Below, piece by piece: positions 20,563-29,880 of a DNA stretch of 54,056 nt. The translations under genes were made by a program, and so were the position numbers. The DNA comes from Granulicoccus phenolivorans DSM 17626 = NBRC 107789 = JCM 15570. GTDB lineage: Bacteria > Actinomycetota > Actinomycetes > Propionibacteriales > Propionibacteriaceae. Below the pieces are notes generated by a model. That model did no database searches. It was not told where the DNA came from and worked only from the letters and a program-made list of their open reading frames with translations. Where the stretch lies: assembly GCF_000423085.1 (NCBI RefSeq), contig NZ_AUHH01000030.1, forward strand, positions 1 to 54,056, in the 5' to 3' direction. The first letter of the stretch is position 1. Each line of letters starts with the position of its first letter.

Positions 20563-22722
20563 TCAGTGGGGGCGGACGGCCGGGCCGACGGGGCCGTGCG
20601 CCGCGCGGGGGAGGGTGGGGGCCAGTTCGCCGTTGGCCGCCGCGATCGATTCCTTCGCCGCGGCGACGACCGCCGCGGTGCTGAAGCCGAACTTCGTGAA
20701 GAGGTCGGCGCCCTTGGCCGACGCCCCGTAGTGGTCGATCGCGACCGGGCGTCCGGCTTCGCCGAGCAGGTCGTACCAGCTCATCGCGATCCCGGCCTCG
20801 ACGCTGACCCGGGCCTTCACCTGGGGCGGGATGACCGAGGTGCGGTACGCGTCGTCCTGCTCGTCGAACCATTCCCGGCACGGCATCGAGACCACCCGGG
20901 CCGCGATGCCCTCGGTGGCGAGCTGTGCCTGGGCCTCGACGGCGTACTGGACCTCCGAGCCGGTGGCGATCAGGACCACGTCGGGGGTGCCCTCGGCGTC
21001 CTTGAGGATGTAGCCGCCCTTGGCGACCCCGTCGACGGAGGCGAAGCCGTCGGTGCCGCGCGGGAAGGTCGGGATGTTCTGCCGGGTCAGGGCCAGGGCC
21101 GCGGGCCGGTCGGTGTGCGCCAGCAGGGCCTTCCAGGCGGCCACTGTCTCGTTCGCGTCACCGGGGCGGATCACGTCGAGGCCGGGGATGGCGCGCAGGG
21201 CCGAGACATGCTCGATCGGCTGGTGGGTCGGTCCGTCCTCGCCGACACCGATGGAGTCATGGGTCCACACGTAGGTGACCGGAATCTCCATCAGCGCCGC
21301 CAGCCGCACCGAGGCCCGCATGTAGTCGGAGAACACCAGGAAGGTGCCGCCGTACACCCGGGTGGGGCCGTGCACGGTGATCCCGTTCATGATCGCGCCC
21401 ATGCCGTGCTCGCGGATGCCGAAGTGCAGCACGCGGCCGAACTCGCTGCCGGTGAACATCTTCGACTGGCGGTCCTCGGGCAGGAAGCTCGGTTCGCCCT
21501 TCGGGGTGGTGTTGTTCGAGCCGGCCAGGTCGGCCGAGCCGCCCCACAGTTCGGGGAGCTTCGGCGCGGCGGCGGTGAGGAAGTTGCCGCTGGCGGCGCG
21601 GGTGGCGACCCCCTTGGCGTCGGCCTCGAAGACCGGCAGATCGGCGTCCCAGCCCGCAGGCAGTTCCCGCTTCTGGAGCCGGTCGAACAGAGCCGCATTG
21701 TCCGGATTGGCGGCGCGCCAGGCGTCGTAGCGCTCCGACCAGGCCGCCTCCAGGGCTTTGCCGCGCTCGACCAGACCGCGGGTGTGGGCGATCACCGCGT
21801 CGGCGACCTGGAAGGTCTGCGCCGGATCGAACCCGAGGATCTTCTTGGTCGCGGCGACCTCCTCCTCACCCAGTGCGGCACCGTGCGCCTTACCGGTGCC
21901 CTGCAGGGTCGGGGCGGGCCAGCCGATGATCGTGCGCAGCCGGATGAAGCTCGGCTTGTCAGTGACCCGGTGGGCCTCCTGCAGCGCGGCGTACAGCGCC
22001 TGGACGTCCTCGTGGTAGTCGCCGTTGTTCACCCAGTCCACGGTCTGGACGTGCCAGCCGTACGCCGCGTACCGGCCGGGGACGTCCTCGTTGAAGGCGA
22101 TGTTGGTGTCGTCCTCGATCGAGATCCGGTTGTCGTCCCAGATCAGGGTGAGGTTGCCCAGCTGCTGGGTTCCCGCCAGCGAGGAGGCCTCGCCGGAGAC
22201 GCCCTCTTCGAGGTCACCGTCGGAGGCCAGGGCGTACACCCGGTGATCGAAGACCGACTCGCCGGCCGGCGCCTCGGGATCGAACAGACCCCGCTCGCGG
22301 CGGGCGGCCATCGCCATCCCGACGGCGTTGCCGATGCCCTGACCCAGCGGGCCGGTGGAGGTCTCCACGCCCGGGGTCAGGCCGTACTCGGGGTGCCCCG
22401 GGGTCTGCGAGCCGTAGGTGCGCAGCGCCTTGAGGTCATCGAGTTCGAGGCCGAACCCGCCGAGGTAGAGCTGGCAGTACAGCGTCAGCGAGGAGTGTCC
22501 GCAGGAGAGCACGAAGCGATCGCGATCGACCCAGTGCGGGTTGGCCGGGTTGTGTCGCATGACCTTCTGGAAGAGCAGGTACGCCGCCGGTGCGAGGCTC
22601 ATCGCGGTCCCGGGGTGACCGTTGCCGACCTTCTGCACCGCATCGGCGGCCAGCAGCCGGGCGGTGTCCACTGCTTGGGAATCCAGTTCGGTCCATTCCA
22701 GCGGGGAGGCGGAATCAGTCAT
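20563..22722 (-). CDS. tkt: Transketolase
   Basis: A thiamine diphosphate enzyme moving two-carbon units between ketose and aldose phosphates. The 719-residue protein has GNGHPGTAMSLAPAAY near the N-terminus, the thiamine diphosphate signature ASDGDLEEGVSGEA...WDDNRISIED, the pyrimidine-domain FGIREHGMGAIMNGI, and THDSIGVGEDGPTHQPIEH. The ATG at 22722 has GGAAGGA about seven bases upstream. It heads the tkt-tal-pgl run. Confidence 0.98.
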   Translation of the reverse strand: MTDSASPLEWTELDSQAVDTARLLAADAVQKVGNGHPGTAMSLAPAAYLLFQKVMRHNPANPHWVDRDRFVLSCGHSSLTLYCQLYLGGFGLELDDLKALRTYGSQTPGHPEYGLTPGVETSTGPLGQGIGNAVGMAMAARRERGLFDPEAPAGESVFDHRVYALASDGDLEEGVSGEASSLAGTQQLGNLTLIWDDNRISIEDDTNIAFNEDVPGRYAAYGWHVQTVDWVNNGDYHEDVQALYAALQEAHRVTDKPSFIRLRTIIGWPAPTLQGTGKAHGAALGEEEVAATKKILGFDPAQTFQVADAVIAHTRGLVERGKALEAAWSERYDAWRAANPDNAALFDRLQKRELPAGWDADLPVFEADAKGVATRAASGNFLTAAAPKLPELWGGSADLAGSNNTTPKGEPSFLPEDRQSKMFTGSEFGRVLHFGIREHGMGAIMNGITVHGPTRVYGGTFLVFSDYMRASVRLAALMEIPVTYVWTHDSIGVGEDGPTHQPIEHVSALRAIPGLDVIRPGDANETVAAWKALLAHTDRPAALALTRQNIPTFPRGTDGFASVDGVAKGGYILKDAEGTPDVVLIATGSEVQYAVEAQAQLATEGIAARVVSMPCREWFDEQDDAYRTSVIPPQVKARVSVEAGIAMSWYDLLGEAGRPVAIDHYGASAKGADLFTKFGFSTAAVVAAAKESIAAANGELAPTLPRAAHGPVGPAVRPH

Positions 22723-22851
22723 CTACGGTCCTTCCGTTCGCGAGAGGCTCGGGACCGACGAACAATGTCCGGTCCGGCTGGTTCGAGCCTACTCACTCGC
22801 GACTGTGCCGGTGCCACCGCCTGCCAATAGTTGCCACGGCCCCGCGCAGGG

Positions 22852-23850
22852 TCAGAACAGAATCGGGTCGATCGCCATCGCGAGGAAGAGGATCGCGAGG
22901 TAGGAGTTGGAGAAGTGGAACAGCCGCATCGGGCGCAGTTCGGCGTCCCGCAGCCCGGCCCGGGCGCGGCGCAGCAGGCCCACCGCCTCGATCAGGAACC
23001 AGATCCCGCCGACGATCGCCACCCCGGCGTACAGCCACCCGGTATGGGCGACCGGCCACAGCAGCAGCGAGGTGATCACCGTGAGCACGGTGTAGATCAG
23101 GATCCGCACCGCCACCCGCGGCGCCTCCATCACCACCGGCAGCATCGGGACGCCGGCATTCGCGTAGTCCTCGCGGTAGCGGAAGGCCAGCGCCCAGGTG
23201 TGCGGCGGGGTCCAGAAGAACACGATCGCGAACATGATCAGCGGCGGCCAGTCCACCGAACCGGTGACCGCGGTCCACCCGATCAGGGGCGGGAAGCAAC
23301 CCGCGATACCGCCCCAGACGATGTTCTGCGACTGCCGGCGCTTGAGCCACATCGTGTAGATGAACACGTAGTACGCGTTCGCCGCCAGGGTCAGGATCGC
23401 CGAGAGCGGGTTGACCCAGATCAGGAAGACCGCCGTCGAGACGATCGCCAGCACGAAGCCGAAGATCGTGCCCGCCAGCGGGCTCACCTTGTGCCGCGGG
23501 ATCGCCCGGCGGCGGGTCCGGCGCATCTTCTCGTCGATGTCGCGGTCCAGAACACAGTTGAACGTGTTCGCTGAGGCCGAGCCGAGCCCACCGGCGACCA
23601 GCGTCGCCACCACCAGGCCCAGGTCCGGCAGCCCGCGCGCGGCGAGGAACATCGCCGGGAGGGTGGTCACCAGCAGCAGCTCGATCACCCGCGGCTTGGT
23701 CAGCCCCACGTACGCCCGAACCACGTCCAACCAGCCGGCCCGCGGGGTCGACTCGACCGACGCCGGCTCGACGACCTGCCGGACAACCGGTGGGGGAGCC
23801 ACCTCCGGGGTCGACGCGGACGCCTGGGGCTGGACTTCAATTCGGGACAC
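22852..23850 (-). CDS. ctaB: Protoheme IX farnesyltransferase (heme O synthase)
   Basis: Attaches a farnesyl group to heme B, giving heme O for cytochrome oxidase. The 332-residue UbiA-family membrane protein has the prenyl-diphosphate-binding motif NTFNCVLDRDIDEKMRRT with the DxxxD pair, and a second loop WTPPHTWALAFRYREDY. About eight or nine hydrophobic segments follow a polar Pro/Val-rich N-terminus of about 40 residues. The start is a GTG at 23850. It is transcribed in the same direction as ctaA, 109 bases upstream, and as tkt downstream. Confidence 0.96.
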   Translation of the reverse strand: MSRIEVQPQASASTPEVAPPPVVRQVVEPASVESTPRAGWLDVVRAYVGLTKPRVIELLLVTTLPAMFLAARGLPDLGLVVATLVAGGLGSASANTFNCVLDRDIDEKMRRTRRRAIPRHKVSPLAGTIFGFVLAIVSTAVFLIWVNPLSAILTLAANAYYVFIYTMWLKRRQSQNIVWGGIAGCFPPLIGWTAVTGSVDWPPLIMFAIVFFWTPPHTWALAFRYREDYANAGVPMLPVVMEAPRVAVRILIYTVLTVITSLLLWPVAHTGWLYAGVAIVGGIWFLIEAVGLLRRARAGLRDAELRPMRLFHFSNSYLAILFLAMAIDPILF

Positions 23851-23959
23851 GGAACCTCATTCGCTCGTTCGGGCGTGGTCGGCTGATCGACCTCCGTCCG
23901 ATCGGATTCCCGGGCAGTTTACGCCAAAGTCACCCGATGGTGGTCGATCCGTCCGCGGG

Positions 23960-24868
23960 CTACCGCAGGCTCACTCGCCGGACCGCGAACAGCATGTTTG
24001 CCGCCAGGGCGGCGATCACCGAAACGCCGATCATGTGCAGCATGATGATCCAGGCCGGCAGGCCGTTGAAGTACTGCAGGTAGCCGACCAGGCCCTGCGC
24101 CAGGGTGGCCACCGCGAGCCAGATCGCCTGCGTGGTCCGGGCCTTCCAGATCACCAGCGCCAGCAGGATCAGCAGCAGCCACACCGTCCAGGCATGGGCC
24201 TTGGCGATCCCCTCCAGCAGCAGGCCGTTGCGGGCCACCACGTTCGCGTCGCCACTGTGCGGTGCGGCGCCGGTCACCATCGTGCCCAGCACCATGGCCA
24301 GCATGCTCACCACGAACGCGGCCAGGGTCAGGGCGTACCCGGTCGGCGGGACCGGGACGGCGGTCCGGCGGTACGCCCGGCGCACCAGCGCCACCAGGAC
24401 CACGATCATCGCCACCGAGACCAGCAGATGGGAGGCGACCACGAACGGGTTCAACTGGGTGAGCACGGTGATCCCGCCGAGCACCGCCTGCAGCGGCACC
24501 CCCATCGCGCCCCAGAACGCCAACTGGCGGATGTCGCTGCGCGGGCGGCCGCGGTCGCGGACCCGCACCGCGGCGACGAAGGCGCCGATCGCCAGGGCGA
24601 CCAGCACGAAGGTGAGGGTCCGGTTGCCGAACTCGATCACCCCGTGCAGACCCATCCCCTGCGGAATCAGCGAGTCATTGGTGCACTTGGGCCAGGTCGG
24701 GCAGCCCAACCCGGACTTGGTCAACCGGACCAGGGCGCCGGTCACGATCAGGGCCATGTTCCCGGCCAGGCTGCCCACCGCCCAGCCGCGCAGCGCGGAC
24801 CAGCCCCGGTCCGCGCCCTCGACGGGGGCCGGGTGTTCGGCGGGTCGGGGTTGGGTCACGGCATCCAT
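23960..24868 (-). CDS. ctaA: Heme A synthase (COX15/CtaA)
   Basis: Oxidises the C8 methyl of heme O to make heme A. About 302 residues with eight hydrophobic segments. Conserved features are RLTKSGLGCPTWPKC (cysteine pair), HGVIEFGNRTLTF, QAVLGGITVLTQLNPFVVASHLL, the AAPHSGDANVVARNG loop, and a late LHMIGVS histidine. The ATG at 24868 overlaps the end of the ABC permease gene by 13 bases, so it is the last gene of the transporter operon. Confidence 0.95.
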   Translation of the reverse strand: MDAVTQPRPAEHPAPVEGADRGWSALRGWAVGSLAGNMALIVTGALVRLTKSGLGCPTWPKCTNDSLIPQGMGLHGVIEFGNRTLTFVLVALAIGAFVAAVRVRDRGRPRSDIRQLAFWGAMGVPLQAVLGGITVLTQLNPFVVASHLLVSVAMIVVLVALVRRAYRRTAVPVPPTGYALTLAAFVVSMLAMVLGTMVTGAAPHSGDANVVARNGLLLEGIAKAHAWTVWLLLILLALVIWKARTTQAIWLAVATLAQGLVGYLQYFNGLPAWIIMLHMIGVSVIAALAANMLFAVRRVSLR

Positions 24869-25623
24869 CGGAATCCCTTTCGTGCAAGCAAGATGCCGAC
24901 CAGCGCCCAGCCGGCGAGGACGGCGAGCGGCCAGGCGGCGACCTGACCGAGGGCGGCATTGCGCAGGGCCTCGCCGAGGGCCGCGCTGGGCAGCCCGGCC
25001 AGGACCGGCTGCAGTGCGGCCGGGTACGCCGACAGCGGCAGAATGACCGCGCCGGCGGAGATGAGCAGCAGGTAGATCAGGTTGGCCAGCCCGAGGGTGG
25101 CCTCCGCCCGCAGCGTACCGGCGAGCAGCAACGCCCATGCGGCGAACGCCAGGACGGCCAGGGCCGCGGCCAGGACCGCGATCAGCCAGGGCAGTGGTGC
25201 CGTGGCCGGGCGCCACCCGAGAATCAGCGCCAGGCCGACCAGGACCACCAACTGCAGCGCCACGGTCAACCCGACCGCCAGCGCCTTGCTCAGCAGCAGT
25301 CCGGTCCGGGTGAGCGGGGTGGCGGCCAGGCGTTCCAGGACGCCGTAGCGCCGGTCGAAGCCGGTCGAGATCGCCAGCGAGGTGAAGCTGGTCGACAGCA
25401 GCGCCATCGCCAGCACCGACGGCGCCAGGGTCCGCAGTTCCAGGCCCAGCCCGCGGCCGAGGAAATGACCGCCGAGCAGCACCAGGATCGGGATCACCAG
25501 CGCCAGCAGGATCTGCTCGCCGTTGCGCAGCAACAGCCGGGTCTCCAGCAGGCCGGTACGCCGGATCCGCTGCCCGGCGGGGGCAACCCCCGGCGCGGGG
25601 GAGAAGTCCAACTCGGCACTCAC
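24856..25623 (-). CDS. ABC-2 type transporter permease
   Basis: A 255-residue membrane protein with about six hydrophobic segments in the ABC-2 permease pattern (VIPILVLLGGHFLGRG; LATSFTS-like and ALAVGLTVALQLVVLVGLALIL helices). It starts with a GTG that overlaps the ATPase stop and overlaps ctaA at its end. From memory, the same ATPase-permease-ctaA order beside sufR exists in mycobacteria, where the transported substrate is also unknown. A link to heme or oxidase assembly is inferred only from context. Confidence 0.85.
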   Translation of the reverse strand: MSAELDFSPAPGVAPAGQRIRRTGLLETRLLLRNGEQILLALVIPILVLLGGHFLGRGLGLELRTLAPSVLAMALLSTSFTSLAISTGFDRRYGVLERLAATPLTRTGLLLSKALAVGLTVALQLVVLVGLALILGWRPATAPLPWLIAVLAAALAVLAFAAWALLLAGTLRAEATLGLANLIYLLLISAGAVILPLSAYPAALQPVLAGLPSAALGEALRNAALGQVAAWPLAVLAGWALVGILLARKGFRWMP

Positions 25624-26330
25624 AGATTCATCCCCGCATCGGTATGGGCCAGGAAGACGTCCTCCAGGCTGGCCTCGGCGGTCAGTTCGGCGACCGTCCC
25701 GTTGATCCGGGCCCGGCCGTGGTCGACGATCCAGATCCGGTCGGCCAGTTCGGCGGCCTCGTCCATCGCGTGGGTGGTCAGCACCACGCTCACCCCGCTG
25801 CTGCGCAGTCGCCCGATCAGCGTCCAGACCGCGTGTTTGGCGTGCGGGTCCATCCCGGCGGTCGGTTCGTCGAGGAACACCAGTTCGGGGCGCCCGATCA
25901 GCGCTCCGGCCAGGTTCACCGCCTGCTTCTGCCCGCCCGAGAGGCGGCGGTACGGCGTACCGGCGAAGCGGTGCAGGCCGAGCAGGTCGGCGAGCTGGTC
26001 GACATCGAGCGGATGGGCGTACAGGCCGGCCAGGTAGCGCAGCAGTTCCAGCGGGCGCACCCCCGACCAGGCTCCGGCACTCTGCGGCATGACCCCGACC
26101 CGGCCGCTCTCGACCGCGTCGCGGGCGGTGTCGCCGAGCACGGCGATCGAGCCGGTGTCGGGTCGCAGCAGCGCGGTGCAGCAGCGGATCAAAGTGGTTT
26201 TGCCGGCTCCGTTGGGACCCAGGATCGCGGTCACCTCACCGGCGCCGGCCTGCAGACTGAGGCCGTCGAGGATCCGGGTCGTGCCCCGGGTCAGGCCGAC
26301 CGAGTCGACCAGAAGGGCTGGTTCGTGCAC
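25620..26330 (-). CDS. ABC transporter ATP-binding protein
   Basis: A 236-residue ATPase subunit. Walker A is GPNGAGKTT, the Q-loop region is VMPQSAGAW, the signature is LSGGQKQAVNLA, and Walker B is LVFLDEPTAGMDP, followed by the H-loop TTHAMDEA. It belongs to the drug/lipid-exporter type paired with ABC-2 permeases. The start is a GTG at 26330, 135 bases from the divergent sufR, so the two promoters share one intergenic region. Confidence 0.9.
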   Translation of the reverse strand: MHEPALLVDSVGLTRGTTRILDGLSLQAGAGEVTAILGPNGAGKTTLIRCCTALLRPDTGSIAVLGDTARDAVESGRVGVMPQSAGAWSGVRPLELLRYLAGLYAHPLDVDQLADLLGLHRFAGTPYRRLSGGQKQAVNLAGALIGRPELVFLDEPTAGMDPHAKHAVWTLIGRLRSSGVSVVLTTHAMDEAAELADRIWIVDHGRARINGTVAELTAEASLEDVFLAHTDAGMNL

Positions 26331-26426
26331 CGGGTCATTCTACGATCGGATCTTCCGAAACCCGCCGCGCGACCGCAACGACTCGTGTGACCCCCGCCAC
26401 CCCCTGAGCATTCCCGGGCTGACAGG

Positions 26427-26443
26427 CCGATTTGCGATATCGG
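26427..26443. promoter_or_regulatory. Candidate operator in the sufR/ABC transporter promoter region
   Basis: CCGAT-TTGCGAT-ATCGG is an inverted repeat with perfect 5-bp arms, 23 bases before the sufR GTG. No ribosome site precedes that GTG, so sufR may be translated from a leaderless or very short leader transcript, and a dyad here would cover its promoter. SufR autoregulation is known for the family; this exact site is inference. Confidence 0.4.
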
Positions 26444-26465
26444 GGATTTTGGAAACAATGGTGTT

Positions 26466-27197
26466 GTGAAAAGAACGCAGGAGTCCACCCGGCCACAGCC
26501 GGTCGACCCTGCCGTCGTGGACCCGACCGAAGAAGGCGGGACCCGGCAGCGGGTCGTCGATTCGATCCTGCACCACGGGCCCTCCACCACCGCGGAATTG
26601 GCCGAACGGTTGGACCTGACCCAGGCCGCGATCCGGCGTCACCTCGCCGGTCTCACCGAGTCCGGGCGGGTGGCCGCCCGGGAGCAGCGGGTGTACGGTT
26701 CCCGGGGCCGGGGCAGGCCCGCCAAGGTGTACGCCCTGACCGACACCGGCCGCGAGTCACTGCCGCAGGCCTATGACGAGTTGGCGGTCCAGGCACTCAG
26801 CTATCTCGCCAAAGCCGCCGGCGACAGTGCCGTCGACACGTTTGCCGCCGAGCGGGCCCAGCGGGTCGAACCGCACTTCCGTCGGTTGCGCGCCGAAGCG
26901 CCCGAACGGGACACCGCGGAGGTGCTCGCCGAGGCCTTGCGGCGCAGCGGGTACGTCGCCTCGACCCAACCGGTGCGCAGCGGCACCCAGTTGTGTTTCA
27001 ACCAGTGCCCGGTCGCCCACGTGGCCGAGCGGTTCCCCCAGTTGTGCGAGGCGGAGGCGAAGGTGTTCAGCGAACTCCTCGATGCGCACGTGCAGCAGCT
27101 GGCGACCATCGCCCACGGCGACGGCGTCTGCACCACGTTCATTCCCAATATTCCTGTCCGATACCCCGAACAATCCACAGACCGAGAAGGGGCTTGA
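26466..27197 (+). CDS. sufR: SufR-type Fe-S sensing transcriptional repressor
   Basis: A 243-residue winged-helix regulator controlling Fe-S cluster assembly. The HTH is residues 39-62 ([20 protein letters not shown]) and the wing contains [12 protein letters not shown]. Four cysteines that can hold a cluster are at 177, 181, 194 and 222 ([27 protein letters not shown]), the SufR signature. The gene is immediately upstream of sufB with one base between stop and start, so it is the first gene of the suf operon and is probably autoregulated. Confidence 0.93.
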   Translation: MKRTQESTRPQPVDPAVVDPTEEGGTRQRVVDSILHHGPSTTAELAERLDLTQAAIRRHLAGLTESGRVAAREQRVYGSRGRGRPAKVYALTDTGRESLPQAYDELAVQALSYLAKAAGDSAVDTFAAERAQRVEPHFRRLRAEAPERDTAEVLAEALRRSGYVASTQPVRSGTQLCFNQCPVAHVAERFPQLCEAEAKVFSELLDAHVQQLATIAHGDGVCTTFIPNIPVRYPEQSTDREGA

Positions 27198-27198
27198 G

Positions 27199-28623
27199 AT
27201 GACCCAGATTGACGACACCAGCACCAATGATCAGCTGGAGGGCCTCGGTAGCTACCGGTTCGGCTGGCACGACTCCGACGATGCCGGCGCCGCCGCCCGG
27301 CGTGGCCTGTCCGAGGCGGTGGTGACCAACATCTCCGAGCTGAAGTCCGAGCCGGAGTGGATGCTGAAGCGTCGGCTCAAGGGCCTCAAGCTGTTCGGGC
27401 GCAAGCCGATGCCGACCTGGGGCGCCGACCTCTCCGAGATCGACTTCGACAACATCAAATACTTCGTCCGCTCCACCGAGAAGCAGGCGGCGTCCTGGGA
27501 GGACCTGCCCGAGGACATCAAGAACACCTACGACAAGCTGGGCATCCCCGAGGCCGAGAAGGCCCGTCTGGTCGCCGGGGTCGCCGCCCAGTACGAGTCC
27601 GAGGTGGTCTACCACCAGATCAACGAGGAGCTCGAGCGCCAGGGCGTCCTGTTCCTGGACACCGACACCGCGCTGAAGGAACACCCGGAGCTGTTCGAGG
27701 AGTACTTCGGCACCGTGATCCCCGCCGGGGACAACAAGTTCGCCGCGCTGAACACCGCGGTCTGGTCGGGTGGCTCGTTCATCTACGTCCCCAAGGGCGT
27801 CCATGTCGAGATCCCGCTGCAGGCGTACTTCCGGATCAACACCGAGAACATGGGCCAGTTCGAGCGGACCCTGATCATCGTCGACGAGGGCGCCTACGTG
27901 CACTACGTCGAGGGCTGCACCGCGCCCATCTACAAGTCGGACTCGCTGCACTCCGCGGTGGTCGAGATCATCGTGAAGAAGGGCGGCCGCTGCCGCTACA
28001 CGACGATCCAGAACTGGTCGAACAACGTGTACAACCTGGTCACCAAGCGCGCCACCTGCGAGGAGGGCGCCACCATGGAGTGGATCGATGGCAACATCGG
28101 TTCGAAGGTCACCATGAAGTACCCGGCGGTCTACCTGATGGGCGAGCACGCCAAGGGCGAGACCCTGTCGATCGCGTTCGCCGGGGCCGGCCAGCACCAG
28201 GACGCCGGCTCGAAGATGGTGCACTGCGCGCCGCACACCTCCAGCTCGATCGTGTCCAAGTCGGTCGCCCGCGGCGGTGGCCGGTCCTCCTACCGCGGCC
28301 TGGTCGAGGTCCAGGAGGGGGCGCACCACTCCGCCTCGTCGGTGAAGTGTGACGCGCTGCTGGTCGACACCATCTCCCGGTCCGACACCTACCCCTACGT
28401 CGATGTCCGCGAGGACGACGTGTCGATGGCCCACGAGGCGACCGTCTCGAAGGTCTCGGAGGATCAGCTGTTCTACCTGATGTCGCGTGGCCTGGGTGAG
28501 GACGAGGCGATGGCGATGATCGTGCGCGGTTTCGTCGAGCCGATCGCCAAGGAGCTCCCGATGGAGTACGCCCTGGAGCTGAACCGGCTGATCGAACTGC
28601 AGATGGAGGGCGCGGTCGGCTGA
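27199..28623 (+). CDS. sufB: Fe-S cluster assembly scaffold protein SufB
   Basis: SufB with SufC and SufD forms the scaffold on which Fe-S clusters are built. The 474-residue protein starts at the ATG at 27199 behind a GAGAAGGGG site, one base after sufR. Recognisable blocks are [49 protein letters not shown], the core [20 protein letters not shown], and the C-terminal [20 protein letters not shown]. The protein is uninterrupted: there is no intein, unlike the mycobacterial SufB proteins known to carry one. Confidence 0.97.
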   Translation: MTQIDDTSTNDQLEGLGSYRFGWHDSDDAGAAARRGLSEAVVTNISELKSEPEWMLKRRLKGLKLFGRKPMPTWGADLSEIDFDNIKYFVRSTEKQAASWEDLPEDIKNTYDKLGIPEAEKARLVAGVAAQYESEVVYHQINEELERQGVLFLDTDTALKEHPELFEEYFGTVIPAGDNKFAALNTAVWSGGSFIYVPKGVHVEIPLQAYFRINTENMGQFERTLIIVDEGAYVHYVEGCTAPIYKSDSLHSAVVEIIVKKGGRCRYTTIQNWSNNVYNLVTKRATCEEGATMEWIDGNIGSKVTMKYPAVYLMGEHAKGETLSIAFAGAGQHQDAGSKMVHCAPHTSSSIVSKSVARGGGRSSYRGLVEVQEGAHHSASSVKCDALLVDTISRSDTYPYVDVREDDVSMAHEATVSKVSEDQLFYLMSRGLGEDEAMAMIVRGFVEPIAKELPMEYALELNRLIELQMEGAVG

Positions 28624-28672
28624 CCGACTGCCCCGTTCCACTCGTCTCACACTGTTTTTCTGAAAGGGATTG

Positions 28673-29878
28673 ATGTCCACCGATACCGCGCCTGCGTTCG
28701 TGCCCGGCGAGCGCACCGAGATCGCGTCCCACCTGCACGCCGTACCGTCCTGGGACGTGACCGATTTCCCGGTCCCGACCGGACGCGAGGAAATCTGGCG
28801 GTTCACCCCGCTGGCCCGGCTGCGCGGGCTGCTCGAAGCTCCGGCCGGCGAGGCCCGGCTGACCCGGTCCGGGAGCGTCCCGGCCGGGGTCACCGAGCGC
28901 ATCGTCACCGGGGAGCAGGCCCGGACGCTCGCCGGCCGCCCGCCGATGGACCGGCTCGCGGTGCTCGCCGCCGCCCGGGCTCCCGAGGCGCTGCACCTCG
29001 ACATTCCGGCGAACGCCGAACTGAGCGAGCCGGTGATCATCCGGCTGCACGGGGAAGGGGCCGAGCAGACCGTCCACGGCAGCACCGTGATCACCGTCGG
29101 GGCGCACGCCAAGGCGCTGATCGTGCTCGAACACACCGGGTCGGCGACCTACTCCGCGTACACCTCGGTCGTGGTCGGCGACGGTGCCCAGGTCGGCCTG
29201 GTCGAACTGCAATTGTGGGACGACGACGCGGTCCACACCGGGCAGACCTCGGTACGGATCGGCCGCGACGCGAAGGTGAACGCGGTGACCGCGACCTTCG
29301 GTGGTGATCTGGTCCGGCTGACCGAGACCACTGACTACGCCAGCACCGGTGGCGAACTGGTCAAGCACGGGCTCTACTTCGCCGACGCGGGCCAGCACCT
29401 GGAGCACCGCCTGTTCGTCGATCACGGGACGCCCCGGGCGACGAGCCTGGTCGACTACCGCGGCGCGCTGCAGGGGGAGAAGGCCCACACCGTGTGGATC
29501 GGCGATGTGCTGATCCGGGCCGCCGCCACCGACATCGACACCTACGAGTCGAACAAGAACCTGGTGCTGACCGACGGCTGCCGGGCCGACTCGGTACCGA
29601 ACCTGGAGATCGAGACCGGCGAGATCGCCGGCGCCGGTCACTCCTCGACCACCGGCCGCTTCGACGATGAGCAGTTGTTCTACCTCATGTCGCGCGGCAT
29701 CGATGAGGTCGAGGCCCGTCGCCTGGTCGTCTACGGCTTCCTCAGCGACATCATCCGCCGCATCGGCGTACCCGAGATCGAATCGCACCTGATCGCGATC
29801 GTCGAGGACGAACTCGCCCGCACCATCGGCGCACCCACCAACCTGGACCACCGTGGTCCCGACACCGAGGAGAACTGA
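28673..29878 (+). CDS. sufD: Fe-S cluster assembly protein SufD
   Basis: SufB paralogue and partner in the SufBC2D complex. About 401 residues from the ATG at 28673, which has AAAGGGA upstream; a TTG one codon earlier is less likely. Family blocks are GREEIWRFTPL near the N-terminus, the beta-helix repeats, FVDHGTPRATSLVDYRGAL, ESNKNLVLTDGCRADSVPNL and the C-terminal YLMSRGIDEVEARRLVVYGF that pairs with SufC. It ends two bases before sufC. Confidence 0.96.
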   Translation: MSTDTAPAFVPGERTEIASHLHAVPSWDVTDFPVPTGREEIWRFTPLARLRGLLEAPAGEARLTRSGSVPAGVTERIVTGEQARTLAGRPPMDRLAVLAAARAPEALHLDIPANAELSEPVIIRLHGEGAEQTVHGSTVITVGAHAKALIVLEHTGSATYSAYTSVVVGDGAQVGLVELQLWDDDAVHTGQTSVRIGRDAKVNAVTATFGGDLVRLTETTDYASTGGELVKHGLYFADAGQHLEHRLFVDHGTPRATSLVDYRGALQGEKAHTVWIGDVLIRAAATDIDTYESNKNLVLTDGCRADSVPNLEIETGEIAGAGHSSTTGRFDDEQLFYLMSRGIDEVEARRLVVYGFLSDIIRRIGVPEIESHLIAIVEDELARTIGAPTNLDHRGPDTEEN

Positions 29879-29880
29879 CC

